A stretch of 10,716 nt of DNA. Origin: Nitrospira sp. (GTDB lineage Bacteria > Nitrospirota > Thermodesulfovibrionia > Thermodesulfovibrionales > SM23-35). Both the position numbers and the translations under genes were made by a program. A model generated the notes under the pieces. The model made no database searches. It worked only from the letters and a program-made list of their open reading frames with translations, and had not been told where the DNA came from. The DNA is taken from contig VGWY01000077.1 in NCBI GenBank assembly GCA_016873575.1, forward strand, positions 1 through 10,716. The letters are read 5' to 3'. Each line of letters starts with the position of its first letter. The stretch's first letter is position 1. Shown piece by piece: positions 1 through 6,531 of this stretch.

Positions 1-807
1 CTTTGCATCTGCAGGAGAGAGTCGGGCAAGCTCCATCTCAATTTTCCCGCATAAAGAAAGTAATGAGTGATGGGTTTTTAATCCCCCCATGCCCCCCTTT
101 AGTAAAGGGGGGTTAAGGGGGATTTGCTTACTCTCAAAATAGTGTTTAATTTCTTTTTCGAGTTTTTTATTTTTATCTGTACTTAAATCCTTCTCTCCTA
201 TATTTAAGGCAACAATTTCTGGCTTTGTAGAGATGAATTGAAGGTGTCTCATTGCCTTCTGCTCTTCATCATTGAAATGTGCATCCCTGAGAGGGATTTC
301 CTTTTCCAAGGATTCTTTGCATTTTAAGAGGAGTCTTTTTTCTGCATCATCAGGTTTCTTACCCCTTTTTATACCCTCTTCCATTTTTTTGAGTCGTTTC
401 TCAATAAACTCAAGGTCTCCGAAAATGAGTTCAAGCTCAATGGTTTCAACATCCCTTGAAGGATCGATATTTCCCATCGGATGTATGACCGAATCATCCT
501 GAAATGCCCTGACAACATGCACTATTGCATCCACATCCTTTATTAAATCAAAGACCTTCCTGTTCTGCTGAATATCACCTTTTGTTATGCCGATATAATC
601 AATGTATTCAACAGTCGCATGGACAGTCTTTTTCGGTTTAAATATCTGTGAGAGTTTATCAACCCGCACATCAGGAACTTTCACAATGCCTATATGAGGT
701 TCACCAATAGTTGTTGGATAGATGGTGGTCTCAATGTTTTGTCCGGTGAGAGCATTAAATATTGTGGTCTTCCCTGAATTCGATAATCCGATGATTGCTA
801 ATTTCAA
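1..807 (-). CDS. ychF: YchF/OLA1-type GTPase (ATPase), N-terminal 269 residues; 3' end beyond window
   Basis: The frame runs open from a TTG at 807 to the window edge, so the C-terminal TGS region is not visible. The TTG is preceded by GGAGGG (817-812) at 4 nt, and the product begins KLAIIGLSNSGKTT, a P-loop at the usual place. Downstream are YPTTIGEPHIGIVKVPDVRV and KPKKTVHATVEYIDYIG (G3 DxxG), then DVDAIVHVVRAF, and VALNIGE where the family has NxxE instead of the NKxD of true GTPases. That G4 change is typical of YchF, which prefers ATP and acts in the cytoplasm at ribosomes. The copy is divergent: the segment after G3 (GITKGDIQQNRKVF) lacks the usual GxGLGNxFL. Residues about 228-243 are encoded by a palindromic repeat. 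It could be a YchF paralogue rather than the housekeeping copy. It is divergent to the cytochrome genes. Confidence 0.85.
   Translation of the reverse strand, partial: MKLAIIGLSNSGKTTIFNALTGQNIETTIYPTTIGEPHIGIVKVPDVRVDKLSQIFKPKKTVHATVEYIDYIGITKGDIQQNRKVFDLIKDVDAIVHVVRAFQDDSVIHPMGNIDPSRDVETIELELIFGDLEFIEKRLKKMEEGIKRGKKPDDAEKRLLLKCKESLEKEIPLRDAHFNDEEQKAMRHLQFISTKPEIVALNIGEKDLSTDKNKKLEKEIKHYFESKQIPLNPPLLKGGMGGLKTHHSLLSLCGKIEMELARLSPADAK
80..124. repeat. G/C-run palindromic repeat inside the ychF-like coding frame
   Basis: The left arm (80-101) and right arm (103-124) are 22-nt near-perfect inverted copies around G102; they differ only in the central CATG versus TTAA. Each arm has two runs of 5-6 C or G. 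On the minus strand it is read in frame as about 16 residues (IPLNPPLLKGGMGGL and neighbours) between a lysine-rich helix and SLCGKIEMELARLSP, which resumes the family sequence. The frame is kept, so it is an in-frame insertion and not a disruption. Repeats of this style are usually seen between genes. Confidence 0.75.
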
Positions 808-851
808 TGTGCCCTCCGTTTGTTATAATTTAACATGAATTATTCAAAAAG

Positions 852-928
852 GTAGCCGCAACCTTTAGGTTGCGTGCATTGGAAACACTATTGATATGAT
901 TTAAACGCAGGCTAAAGCCTGCGGCTAC
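852..928. repeat. Inverted pair of REP-like 23-nt hairpin units
   Basis: Unit 1 (852-874) is GTAGCC followed by the hairpin CGCAACC-TTTA-GGTTGCG. Unit 2 (906-928) is the hairpin CGCAGGC-TAAA-GCCTGCG followed by GGCTAC, so it is the inverted relative of unit 1, differing in compensating stem bases. The spacer is 31 nt. The arrangement resembles paired REP/BIME elements that are mobilised by RAYT-type transposases; no transposase is present here. It lies between the divergent ychF-like and cytochrome genes. Confidence 0.7.
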
Positions 929-986
929 AAGGGTTCTGTAATGATTATAATGATTACAGTGTATTTTCGGTTTAAAAAGACCCAAG

Positions 987-1239
987 AATAGAGATAGAAA
1001 CTGTCATTGCGAGTGAAATTGCGAGGCTAAGCCGAAGCAAACCCGGAGCGAGATTCCTCACTTCGTTCGGAACAAGCTCCGCAATCTGGCTGCGAAGCAG
1101 TCATCCTGATGGCAAAGGCCCGAAGGATCTCGATGAGATTCTTCGCTACGCTCAGAATGACACTTCGTGTCAGATTGCCACGGTCGATGCGACCTCGCAA
1201 TGACAAGCATATGAGGGTGTTAGATTGTCTATCTCTATT
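987..1239. mobile_element. Nested palindromic MITE-like element, non-coding
   Basis: The core (1003-1204) is bounded by perfect 11-nt inverted ends GTCATTGCGAG and CTCGCAATGAC. Inside it a second palindromic unit (1100-1161) begins GTCATCCTGA and ends TCAGAATGAC, and GCAATCT (1081-1087) and AGATTGC (1172-1178) face each other around it. Outside the core is a further perfect 12-bp inverted pair, AATAGAGATAGA (987-998) and TCTATCTCTATT (1228-1239). There is no open frame that looks like a protein. This is the kind of non-autonomous repeat found in many copies between genes in some bacterial genomes. The nesting suggests one repeat inserted in another. Confidence 0.65.
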
Positions 1240-1259
1240 TTTCAGATGAAAAATTGCTC

Positions 1260-1289
1260 TTGCATTTATTCATGCAGATGTGCTATAAA
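1260..1289 (+). promoter_or_regulatory. Candidate extended -10 promoter of the cytochrome c/b operon
   Basis: TATAAA (1284-1289) matches the -10 box at 5 of 6 positions and is preceded by TGC, an extended -10. A weak -35, TTGCAT (1260-1265), lies 18 nt upstream. The start would be near 1296, leaving a leader of about 42 nt. TGCAT (1261-1265) and ATGCA (1272-1276) form an inverted repeat over this promoter and TGCAT recurs at 1291-1295; a regulator site is possible but unproven. Confidence 0.4.
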
Positions 1290-1337
1290 TTGCATCCATC
1301 AAAAGTGTGTATGCTTAAAAAATTTAGGGGGTTACAT

Positions 1338-3386
1338 ATGAATAAGAGAAAGAAGATATTAATACCTCTGATTCTTGTTTTCATGATTGTCCCTGTATAT
1401 CTTTATGCTGCAAAGGGTGTTCTTTCAGATGATGCCCAGATGTGTCTTGGCTGTCACTCAAACAAGGATATGACCAAACAGTTGGAGAATAAGGAAATAC
1501 TCTCTTTATTTATAAATGGTGATAGATTTGCAGATTCTATCCACAATGCTACTGGATGCGGAGGCTGTCATACAGATATTTCTATGGAAAACCATCCGCA
1601 GGTTCAAAAGGTCAAAAGTAAGAAAGAATATTCTGCGAATAACTCCAAGACATGCGCAATGTGCCACATGGAAGACCAACTGAAGCAAAAACCGATGCAT
1701 GGTTATTTAGTGACAAAGGCGAAGTCAATCAGTTGTTCAGAATGTCATGGCGCACATTATATCAAAAGCATAAAAGAGTGGAAGGGGGGTCTCAATGAAC
1801 CCCAGTACTGTCTCGCCTGCCATAAATATGACCTCAGTATGCCGTTAAGTAGTGGTGAATTATTACACCTTTCTGTAAATGAATCAGCAATGAAGGCTTC
1901 TGTACACGGTAAACTTTCATGTGGAGCCTGCCACATGGAATTCTCGAAGACAGATCACCCAATGAGGACATTTAAAAACAAAAAGGAATATACTGCAACT
2001 GCCATGAAGGCATGTACGATATGCCATACAGATGCCCAGCTCAGGAAAAACCCTGCACATAGTGCTTTGATGGCCAAGGCATCATGTGTGGAGTGCCATG
2101 GTTCACATGCTATCAAGGGTATATCAGCACAAAAAGCCACCGCTCCAGAAACGCAGTACTGTCTTTCATGCCATAAGAGTAAACTGAGCATGACCATGAA
2201 GAATGGTGAATCGCTTTCAATTTATGTGGATGAAGCAGGCCTGAAAAAATCTGCACACAGGAGTCTTCAATGTGCTAATTGCCATATAGGCTTTACGAAG
2301 AGCGCTCACCCGGTAAGAAGCTTCAAGAGCACACGCGATTATTCTCTCTTTTCCATATCAAATGTATGTAAAAAATGTCACGCGAATGCCTCTACACAAT
2401 ATGAAGGCAGTATTCATTATTCCTTGTTGAATAGTGGTAATCCAAAGGCACCTGCCTGTGCAGACTGTCATGGCGGGGCACATTCAGTTGCCAGTGTAAA
2501 AAACAATAAATCTATTGGTTTAACATCGTGTAATAAATGTCACGGGGATATGAACAGCTCCTATGAAGTGAGCATCCATGGCAAGGCATGGGGTAAAGGG
2601 AACCAAACAGCTCCTATCTGCTCATCGTGCCATAATGCCCACAATATTGAATCTACCAAGATGACCACGAAAATAAAAGATGGCTGTTTGAAATGTCACA
2701 AAGACACAGAAAAAGTCCATAACAAATGGCTCTCAAATCCTCCCATAACATTGCCATCCTTTGCAAGAACCCATTTTGATGTTGCATCCTGTGCTGCATG
2801 CCATTCTCCAATGGCAGGACGGGTAATTTATCTCAGCCTGTATGACCGGAAAACAGGGAAGCCCTTACCAGAAGAAGATCTCCTGAAGGCTTTAGAAACA
2901 GATTCTAACGGATTGATGACAAAGATAGATACGAATGCAGATGGCAGCATGGACGCAAAAGAGGTATGGGATTTATTTGCACAGTTATACAAAAAGGATG
3001 TTACAACAACCTTCATGGGAAAGATGGACGTTAGCAAGGCTACAGAGGCACATATGATCAGTGGGAAAGCTGAGGCCACAAAGGATTGCGAAAAGTGCCA
3101 TCATCCACAGGCGGAGTTCTTTAAAGATGTATTTATCGTACTGAAAAAGGCTGATGGGAAACCCACAGTCCTGAATGCTAAGAAGGAAGTACTTAATTCT
3201 ATTTACACCATATTACCTGCAAGAAAATTCTATGCCCTTGGCAGCACCAATATAAAACTTTTCGATATCCTCTTTATTGTTGCTCTGATTGGTGGCATCG
3301 CTGTACCAATAGGTCATATCACCTTAAGGATAATAACTTCGCCCCTCAGATCTATGAGAAAAATGGGGAAGGGAGGTAAGAAATAA
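1338..3386 (+). CDS. 17-heme c-type cytochrome with C-terminal membrane anchor and EF-hand loop
   Basis: The 682-residue product has 17 CxxCH haem-binding motifs, the first at residues 36-40. The ATG at 1338 is chosen because AGGGGG (1326-1331) lies 6 nt upstream and the product then starts with a signal peptide: NKRKK, a hydrophobic stretch (7-23), then YAA. The haems are therefore periplasmic. Three repeats of about 117-122 residues start at C36, C158 and C275. Between haems 16 and 17 lies a canonical EF-hand loop, DTNADGSMDAKE (531-542). A single hydrophobic segment (about 641-663) and a basic tail (RSMRKMGKGGKK) anchor the C-terminus in the inner membrane. The stop overlaps the cytochrome b start by 1 nt, so the two are probably one complex passing electrons between the quinone pool and periplasmic carriers. 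The overall plan recalls Geobacter CbcL or CbcBA. The terminal acceptor is unknown. Confidence 0.92.
   Translation: MNKRKKILIPLILVFMIVPVYLYAAKGVLSDDAQMCLGCHSNKDMTKQLENKEILSLFINGDRFADSIHNATGCGGCHTDISMENHPQVQKVKSKKEYSANNSKTCAMCHMEDQLKQKPMHGYLVTKAKSISCSECHGAHYIKSIKEWKGGLNEPQYCLACHKYDLSMPLSSGELLHLSVNESAMKASVHGKLSCGACHMEFSKTDHPMRTFKNKKEYTATAMKACTICHTDAQLRKNPAHSALMAKASCVECHGSHAIKGISAQKATAPETQYCLSCHKSKLSMTMKNGESLSIYVDEAGLKKSAHRSLQCANCHIGFTKSAHPVRSFKSTRDYSLFSISNVCKKCHANASTQYEGSIHYSLLNSGNPKAPACADCHGGAHSVASVKNNKSIGLTSCNKCHGDMNSSYEVSIHGKAWGKGNQTAPICSSCHNAHNIESTKMTTKIKDGCLKCHKDTEKVHNKWLSNPPITLPSFARTHFDVASCAACHSPMAGRVIYLSLYDRKTGKPLPEEDLLKALETDSNGLMTKIDTNADGSMDAKEVWDLFAQLYKKDVTTTFMGKMDVSKATEAHMISGKAEATKDCEKCHHPQAEFFKDVFIVLKKADGKPTVLNAKKEVLNSIYTILPARKFYALGSTNIKLFDILFIVALIGGIAVPIGHITLRIITSPLRSMRKMGKGGKK
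1443..2540 (+). repeat. Three tandem four-haem modules within the cytochrome c
   Basis: The modules start near 1443, 1809 and 2160. Shared marks are a first CLxCH, a GExLxLxVxxxxxKxSxH-like stretch, a CxxCHxxxxxxxHP motif, a KEY or RDY segment, and an ECHGxH motif closing modules 1 and 2. Module 3 is the most diverged and is followed by haems 13-17 with different spacing. This indicates growth by internal duplication. The repeat is clear at protein level; DNA identity is lower. Confidence 0.7.
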
Positions 3387-4057
3387 TGAAAAAGATATAT
3401 CTTCATCCACTACCGATAAGAATCTGGCACTGGGTAAATGCATTAGGTTTTATTATCCTGATTCTCACAGGGGCTCAAATCAGATTTGGGAATGTTATAC
3501 ATCTGTTTTCTTTTGAGACAGCTGTTGACATCCATAGCTGGACAGGGTTTATTCTTATAGCAAATTATTGTATCTGGCTTTTCTATTACCTCGTTACCGG
3601 CAATATAAAAATATATATCCCTCCCCTTCACCATCCGATAGAGTTTGCGAAGAAGGCTGTAACCCAGGCAAAGTTTTATGGTCTTGGTATAATGGTCGGG
3701 GACCAGAACCCCCATCATTCAACATTCGACCATAAGTTCAACCCAATGCAACAGGTATCGTATCTCATGATCATGGCAGCCCTTATACCTGTGCAGATTA
3801 TTACAGGCCTTTTCCTGTGGGACCCCAACCTCTTCGGCCCAATTGTTAATCTTATTGGAGGAATACAGATAGCAGATATGATCCATGTCCTCCTCTTCAT
3901 ATTCTTCAGTGCATTTATCATAGTCCATTTCTATCTTGCTACCCTCGGGCACACCCCTATGGCACATATTATTGCAATGTTTACAGGTTATGAAGAAGAA
4001 CATGAAGAACATGGTCATGGACGTGAAGAGGAACACGGCCACAGCCAAGGTCACTAA
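3386..4057 (+). CDS. Diheme cytochrome b subunit (b561/HydC/FdnI-like) with His/Glu-rich tail
   Basis: A 223-residue integral membrane protein with four likely helices (about 16-34, 50-70, 120-145, 160-185). Likely haem ligands are H15 (RIWHW), H50 (DIHSW) and H167 and H181 on the last helix, 14 residues apart, the pattern of HyaC/FdnI-type cytochromes b. It would oxidise menaquinol or reduce quinone and exchange electrons with the cytochrome c encoded upstream. The ATG at 3386 shares its A with the upstream TAA (TAATG), and GGGAGGT (3371-3377) lies 8 nt upstream, so translation is probably coupled. The C-terminal tail, from GYEEEHEEHGHG at 201 to the end, is rich in His and Glu and could bind metal; it is not part of the usual fold. 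The operon ends at the hairpin downstream. Confidence 0.88.
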   Translation: MKKIYLHPLPIRIWHWVNALGFIILILTGAQIRFGNVIHLFSFETAVDIHSWTGFILIANYCIWLFYYLVTGNIKIYIPPLHHPIEFAKKAVTQAKFYGLGIMVGDQNPHHSTFDHKFNPMQQVSYLMIMAALIPVQIITGLFLWDPNLFGPIVNLIGGIQIADMIHVLLFIFFSAFIIVHFYLATLGHTPMAHIIAMFTGYEEEHEEHGHGREEEHGHSQGH

Positions 4058-4080
4058 ACAGAATACAAAATGAGAGAATG

Positions 4081-4116
4081 AGAAGAATCGGGACAAAGTG
4101 TCCCGATTCTTCTTTT
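4081..4116. terminator. Bidirectional intrinsic terminator between converging operons
   Basis: AGAAGAATCGGGACA (4081-4095) and TGTCCCGATTCTTCT (4099-4113) form a perfect 15-bp stem with an AAG loop, followed on the plus strand by TTT. On the minus strand the stem is followed by a weaker T-containing tract. It sits 23 nt after the cytochrome b stop and 16 nt from the nfnB stop, so it serves both. Confidence 0.85.
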
Positions 4117-4129
4117 CGAAATAATTTAG

Positions 4130-5575
4130 TTACTCTGTTTTTGCAAAACCACTTGTATCCCAGTATTTCCATTTGAGATATTCATTGATCGCTTTTGCTG
4201 CCTTTCGTCCAGCACCCATTGCAAGGATTACGGTTGCAGAGCCTGTTACAATATCTCCACCGGCAAAAACACCTAATTTAGACGTCATGCCTGTTTCTTC
4301 CTCAGCCATAATATAACCCCTCTTGTTTAATTTTAGATCAGGAAGTGTGCTTACCAGGAGTGGATTTGACCGCGTTCCGAGAGCAGGGATTCCCACGTCT
4401 ATCTCAATCTGAAATTCGCTGCCCTGAATGGGAATAGGTTTTTTCCTGCCTGATTGATCAGGTTCTCCCAATTCCATCTTTATACATTCAACCGCACATA
4501 CATTCCCCTTTCCGTCATCAATAAATCGTGTCGGATTTGTTAGAAGCATGAATTCTATGCCCTCTTCATGTGCATGGTGGTTTTCTGCCTTTCGTGCAGG
4601 CATCTCATCTTCAGAACGTCTATAGATGAGATATACCTTTTCTGCCCCGAGTCTTAATGCTACCCTTGCTGCATCCATAGCTACATTACCACCACCGAAC
4701 ACAGCGACTTTTTTTCCCCTCTTTATTGGTGTGTCGTACTCAGGAAATAGATATGCCTTCATAAGGTTAGCTCTTGTCAGAAATTCATTGGCAGAATAAA
4801 TGCCATTGAGATTTTCTCCTGATATTCCCAAAAACATTGGCAGCCCTGCACCCGTTGCAATAAAGCATGCGTCGGATCCATATTCATTGAACAGTTCATC
4901 AACACTATAGAGTTTTCCAATAACTGCATTCACAACAACCTCTACGCCCAGCTTTTTGATATAGTCAACCTCCTTTCCAACGATTGCCTTTGGGAGCCTG
5001 AATTCTGGTATACCGTACATCAATACCCCGCCTGGCTTATGCAGTGCCTCGAATAACGTGACCTGGTGTCCTGATTTTATCAGATCAGATGCACAGGTCA
5101 ACCCACCAGGACCTGAACCAATGATTGCTATTTTTCTGCCAGTCGGTTTTGGTTTTTCCGGAAGCTGGATCTCGCCCTTCTCCGTCTCGTAATCAGCAGC
5201 GAAACGTTCGAGATTGCCTATTGCAACAGGCTCACCTTTTTTACCAAGAATGCATAAGGATTCACATTGTATCTCCTGGGGACATACCCTTCCACAGACA
5301 GCAGGCAATGCATTTTCTTCCTTTATCTTCCATGCTGCCTCAATGAATTTTCCCTCTTTAATGAGTTTGATGAATGATGGGATATCAACTGCTACAGGAC
5401 AGCCTTTTGTACATGAAGGGTTTAAACAGGATAGACACCTTGATGCCTCTTCTATAGCCTCTTCAGGAGTATATCCATACGGAACTTCCATGAAATTCCT
5501 CGCCCTCACCAGAGGGTCCTGCTCTCTCATTTTTACCCTGTTCTTTGGTTTTTTGTCTTCTTTTCTCTCTTCCAT
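4130..5575 (-). CDS. nfnB: NfnB-type (GltD-like) NADPH/ferredoxin oxidoreductase, large subunit
   Basis: A 481-residue flavoprotein of the glutamate synthase small-chain family, but paired with an NfnA-like gene and not with gltB. The N-terminal [4Fe-4S] cysteines are C47, C50, C55, C59 and C94, C98, C104, C108 (CLSCLNPSCTKGCP and CGRVCPQEIQCESLC). An FAD site follows (IAIIGSGPGGLTCASDL, about 149-165), then an NADP site (VAVFGGGNVAMDAARVALRL, then YRRSEDEMPAR) and the C-terminal GVFAGGDIVTGSATV that closes over FAD. In Nfn this subunit binds NADPH and carries the bifurcating FAD; ferredoxin reacts at its clusters. The start at 5575 has GGGGGT upstream and lies 24 nt after nfnA. SudA of sulfide dehydrogenase is the same family, so that role cannot be excluded from sequence alone. 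Confidence 0.9.
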   Translation of the reverse strand: MEERKEDKKPKNRVKMREQDPLVRARNFMEVPYGYTPEEAIEEASRCLSCLNPSCTKGCPVAVDIPSFIKLIKEGKFIEAAWKIKEENALPAVCGRVCPQEIQCESLCILGKKGEPVAIGNLERFAADYETEKGEIQLPEKPKPTGRKIAIIGSGPGGLTCASDLIKSGHQVTLFEALHKPGGVLMYGIPEFRLPKAIVGKEVDYIKKLGVEVVVNAVIGKLYSVDELFNEYGSDACFIATGAGLPMFLGISGENLNGIYSANEFLTRANLMKAYLFPEYDTPIKRGKKVAVFGGGNVAMDAARVALRLGAEKVYLIYRRSEDEMPARKAENHHAHEEGIEFMLLTNPTRFIDDGKGNVCAVECIKMELGEPDQSGRKKPIPIQGSEFQIEIDVGIPALGTRSNPLLVSTLPDLKLNKRGYIMAEEETGMTSKLGVFAGGDIVTGSATVILAMGAGRKAAKAINEYLKWKYWDTSGFAKTE

Positions 5576-5599
5576 GCTATTTAACCCCCGTATTTATCT

Positions 5600-6421
5600 T
5601 TATACCGTATACCGTTCCAGTGCTATTTTTTCCTCATCAATATACATCCTCTGTCTTGACATGAGCAAATCAAAATCAACCTTGTGGCCATCAAATTCCG
5701 GACCATCAACACATGCAAACTGTGTCTTCCCTCCTACTTCAATTCTGCAAGCGCCACACATCCCGGTTGCATCAACCATAATAGAATTCAGACTGACTAT
5801 TGTTTTCACATTGTATTTTTCTGTTGTCTTACAGACAAATTTCATCATAATGGCTGGTCCGATGGCATAGATTAATTGAATGTCGTTATTCTCTCGTAAG
5901 AGTTCATCTAAAGGAACTGTTACAACTGCCTTTCTTCCATATGAGCCGTCATCTGTGGTAATAATTAATTCATCTGAAACCCTTCTCATCTTGTCTTCCC
6001 AGAAGATGAGATTCTTTGCCCTGGCGCCTATTATCGAGATGACAGTATTGCCAGCCTCTTTTAATGCTCTGGCTATAGGATAAATAGGTGCTATTCCAAC
6101 ACCTCCCCCTACACAAACAACCTTTCCAAATTTTTCTATATGTGAATGCCTGCCGAGTGGCCCGATAACATCAGATATATAATCGTCTTTATTGAATGTT
6201 CCGAGGTGATGTGTTGTCTTTCCTACTTTCTGAAAAACAGTCGTTATTGTTCCCCTCTCTGTATCAAAATCAGCAATCGTTAACGGTATTCTCTCTCCTT
6301 CTTCATGTATTTTGAGAACAAAAAAATTTCCTGCCTTTGCCTTTTTTGCAATATCTTTTGCTTCAATCTCAAATAATGTTACGAGATCTGATAATTCTTC
6401 CTTCTTTTCGATTTTAAACAT
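5600..6421 (-). CDS. nfnA: NfnA-type FAD/[2Fe-2S] NAD(H)-binding subunit
   Basis: A 273-residue ferredoxin-NADP reductase-fold protein and the first gene of the nfn operon. The N-terminal FAD domain carries RIPLTIADFD (about 59-68). The nucleotide domain starts with VVCVGGGVGIAPIYPIA. The C-terminal [2Fe-2S] region has D217, C222, C225 and C237 (DATGMCGACRIEV and FAC), matching the spacing of the three-Cys plus one-Asp ligand set described for Thermotoga NfnA. It would bind NADH in the cytoplasm and pair with NfnB for NADH-dependent reduced ferredoxin:NADP oxidoreduction. GAGGAGG (6436-6430) lies 8 nt before the ATG, the strongest ribosome binding site in the window. PyrK and SudB are related families; the partner gene favours Nfn. 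Confidence 0.9.
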   Translation of the reverse strand: MFKIEKKEELSDLVTLFEIEAKDIAKKAKAGNFFVLKIHEEGERIPLTIADFDTERGTITTVFQKVGKTTHHLGTFNKDDYISDVIGPLGRHSHIEKFGKVVCVGGGVGIAPIYPIARALKEAGNTVISIIGARAKNLIFWEDKMRRVSDELIITTDDGSYGRKAVVTVPLDELLRENNDIQLIYAIGPAIMMKFVCKTTEKYNVKTIVSLNSIMVDATGMCGACRIEVGGKTQFACVDGPEFDGHKVDFDLLMSRQRMYIDEEKIALERYTV

Positions 6422-6469
6422 TGAAATTTCCTCCTCAATGTAGCCGAGATGATATGAATTTACAATCTC

Positions 6470-6498
6470 ATTTTTTTTGTTATTTTTTTACTTGACAA
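6470..6498 (-). promoter_or_regulatory. Possible nfnAB promoter, -35 overlapping the nuo -35
   Basis: On the minus strand TTGTCA (6498-6493, 5 of 6 to consensus) is followed after 17 nt by AAAAAT (6475-6470, 4 of 6). The -35 is the opposite face of the nuo -35 because CTTGACAAG is a palindrome around its central base. The AT-rich tract makes a chance match fairly likely. Confidence 0.3.
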
Positions 6499-6521
6499 GA
6501 TTTAGTGCTTTTAAGTATAAC
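6492..6521 (+). promoter_or_regulatory. Sigma-70-type promoter of the nuo operon
   Basis: TTGACA (6492-6497) is a perfect -35, the spacer is 18 nt, and TATAAC (6516-6521) matches -10 at 5 of 6 positions. An A/T-rich tract lies upstream (6470-6490). Transcription would begin about 6527-6529, only 3-5 nt before the nuoA ATG at 6532. Confidence 0.7.
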
Positions 6522-6531
6522 ATAACCGCTT

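Larger units (their letters stand above)
808..1337. other. Intergenic region of 530 nt made mostly of repeats
   Basis: The region separates the divergent ychF-like gene and the cytochrome operon. It holds the REP-like pair (852-928), the nested palindromic element (987-1239) and the likely cytochrome promoter (1260-1289). I see no tRNA cloverleaf, no CRISPR-like array and no convincing small protein. An open frame extends upstream of the cytochrome start back to 1254, but it lacks a ribosome binding site and would bury the signal peptide. Confidence 0.6.

Noticed and set aside
815..842. Promoter of the ychF-like gene (TATAAC at 827-822, minus)
   Set aside because: The -10 is good, but the nearest -35 (TTGAAT) is only 14 nt away and the start would fall within the ribosome binding site. 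It is possible but not supportable.
852..1239. CRISPR array or small RNA gene
   Set aside because: The repeats are inverted and differ from each other, with no regular spacers; no cas gene is present. They fit REP and MITE-like elements better.
1254..1337. Upstream extension of the cytochrome c to TTG 1254
   Set aside because: There is no ribosome binding site, it overlaps the likely promoter, and it would place 28 residues before a clear signal peptide.
3719..4096. Minus-strand open frame of 125 codons
   Set aside because: It lies antisense to the cytochrome b gene and runs into the terminator; the apparent protein is the complement of membrane helices.
5214..5870. Plus-strand open frame of 218 codons
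   Set aside because: It is antisense to nfnA and nfnB, which have complete family motifs; its product has no recognisable domain.
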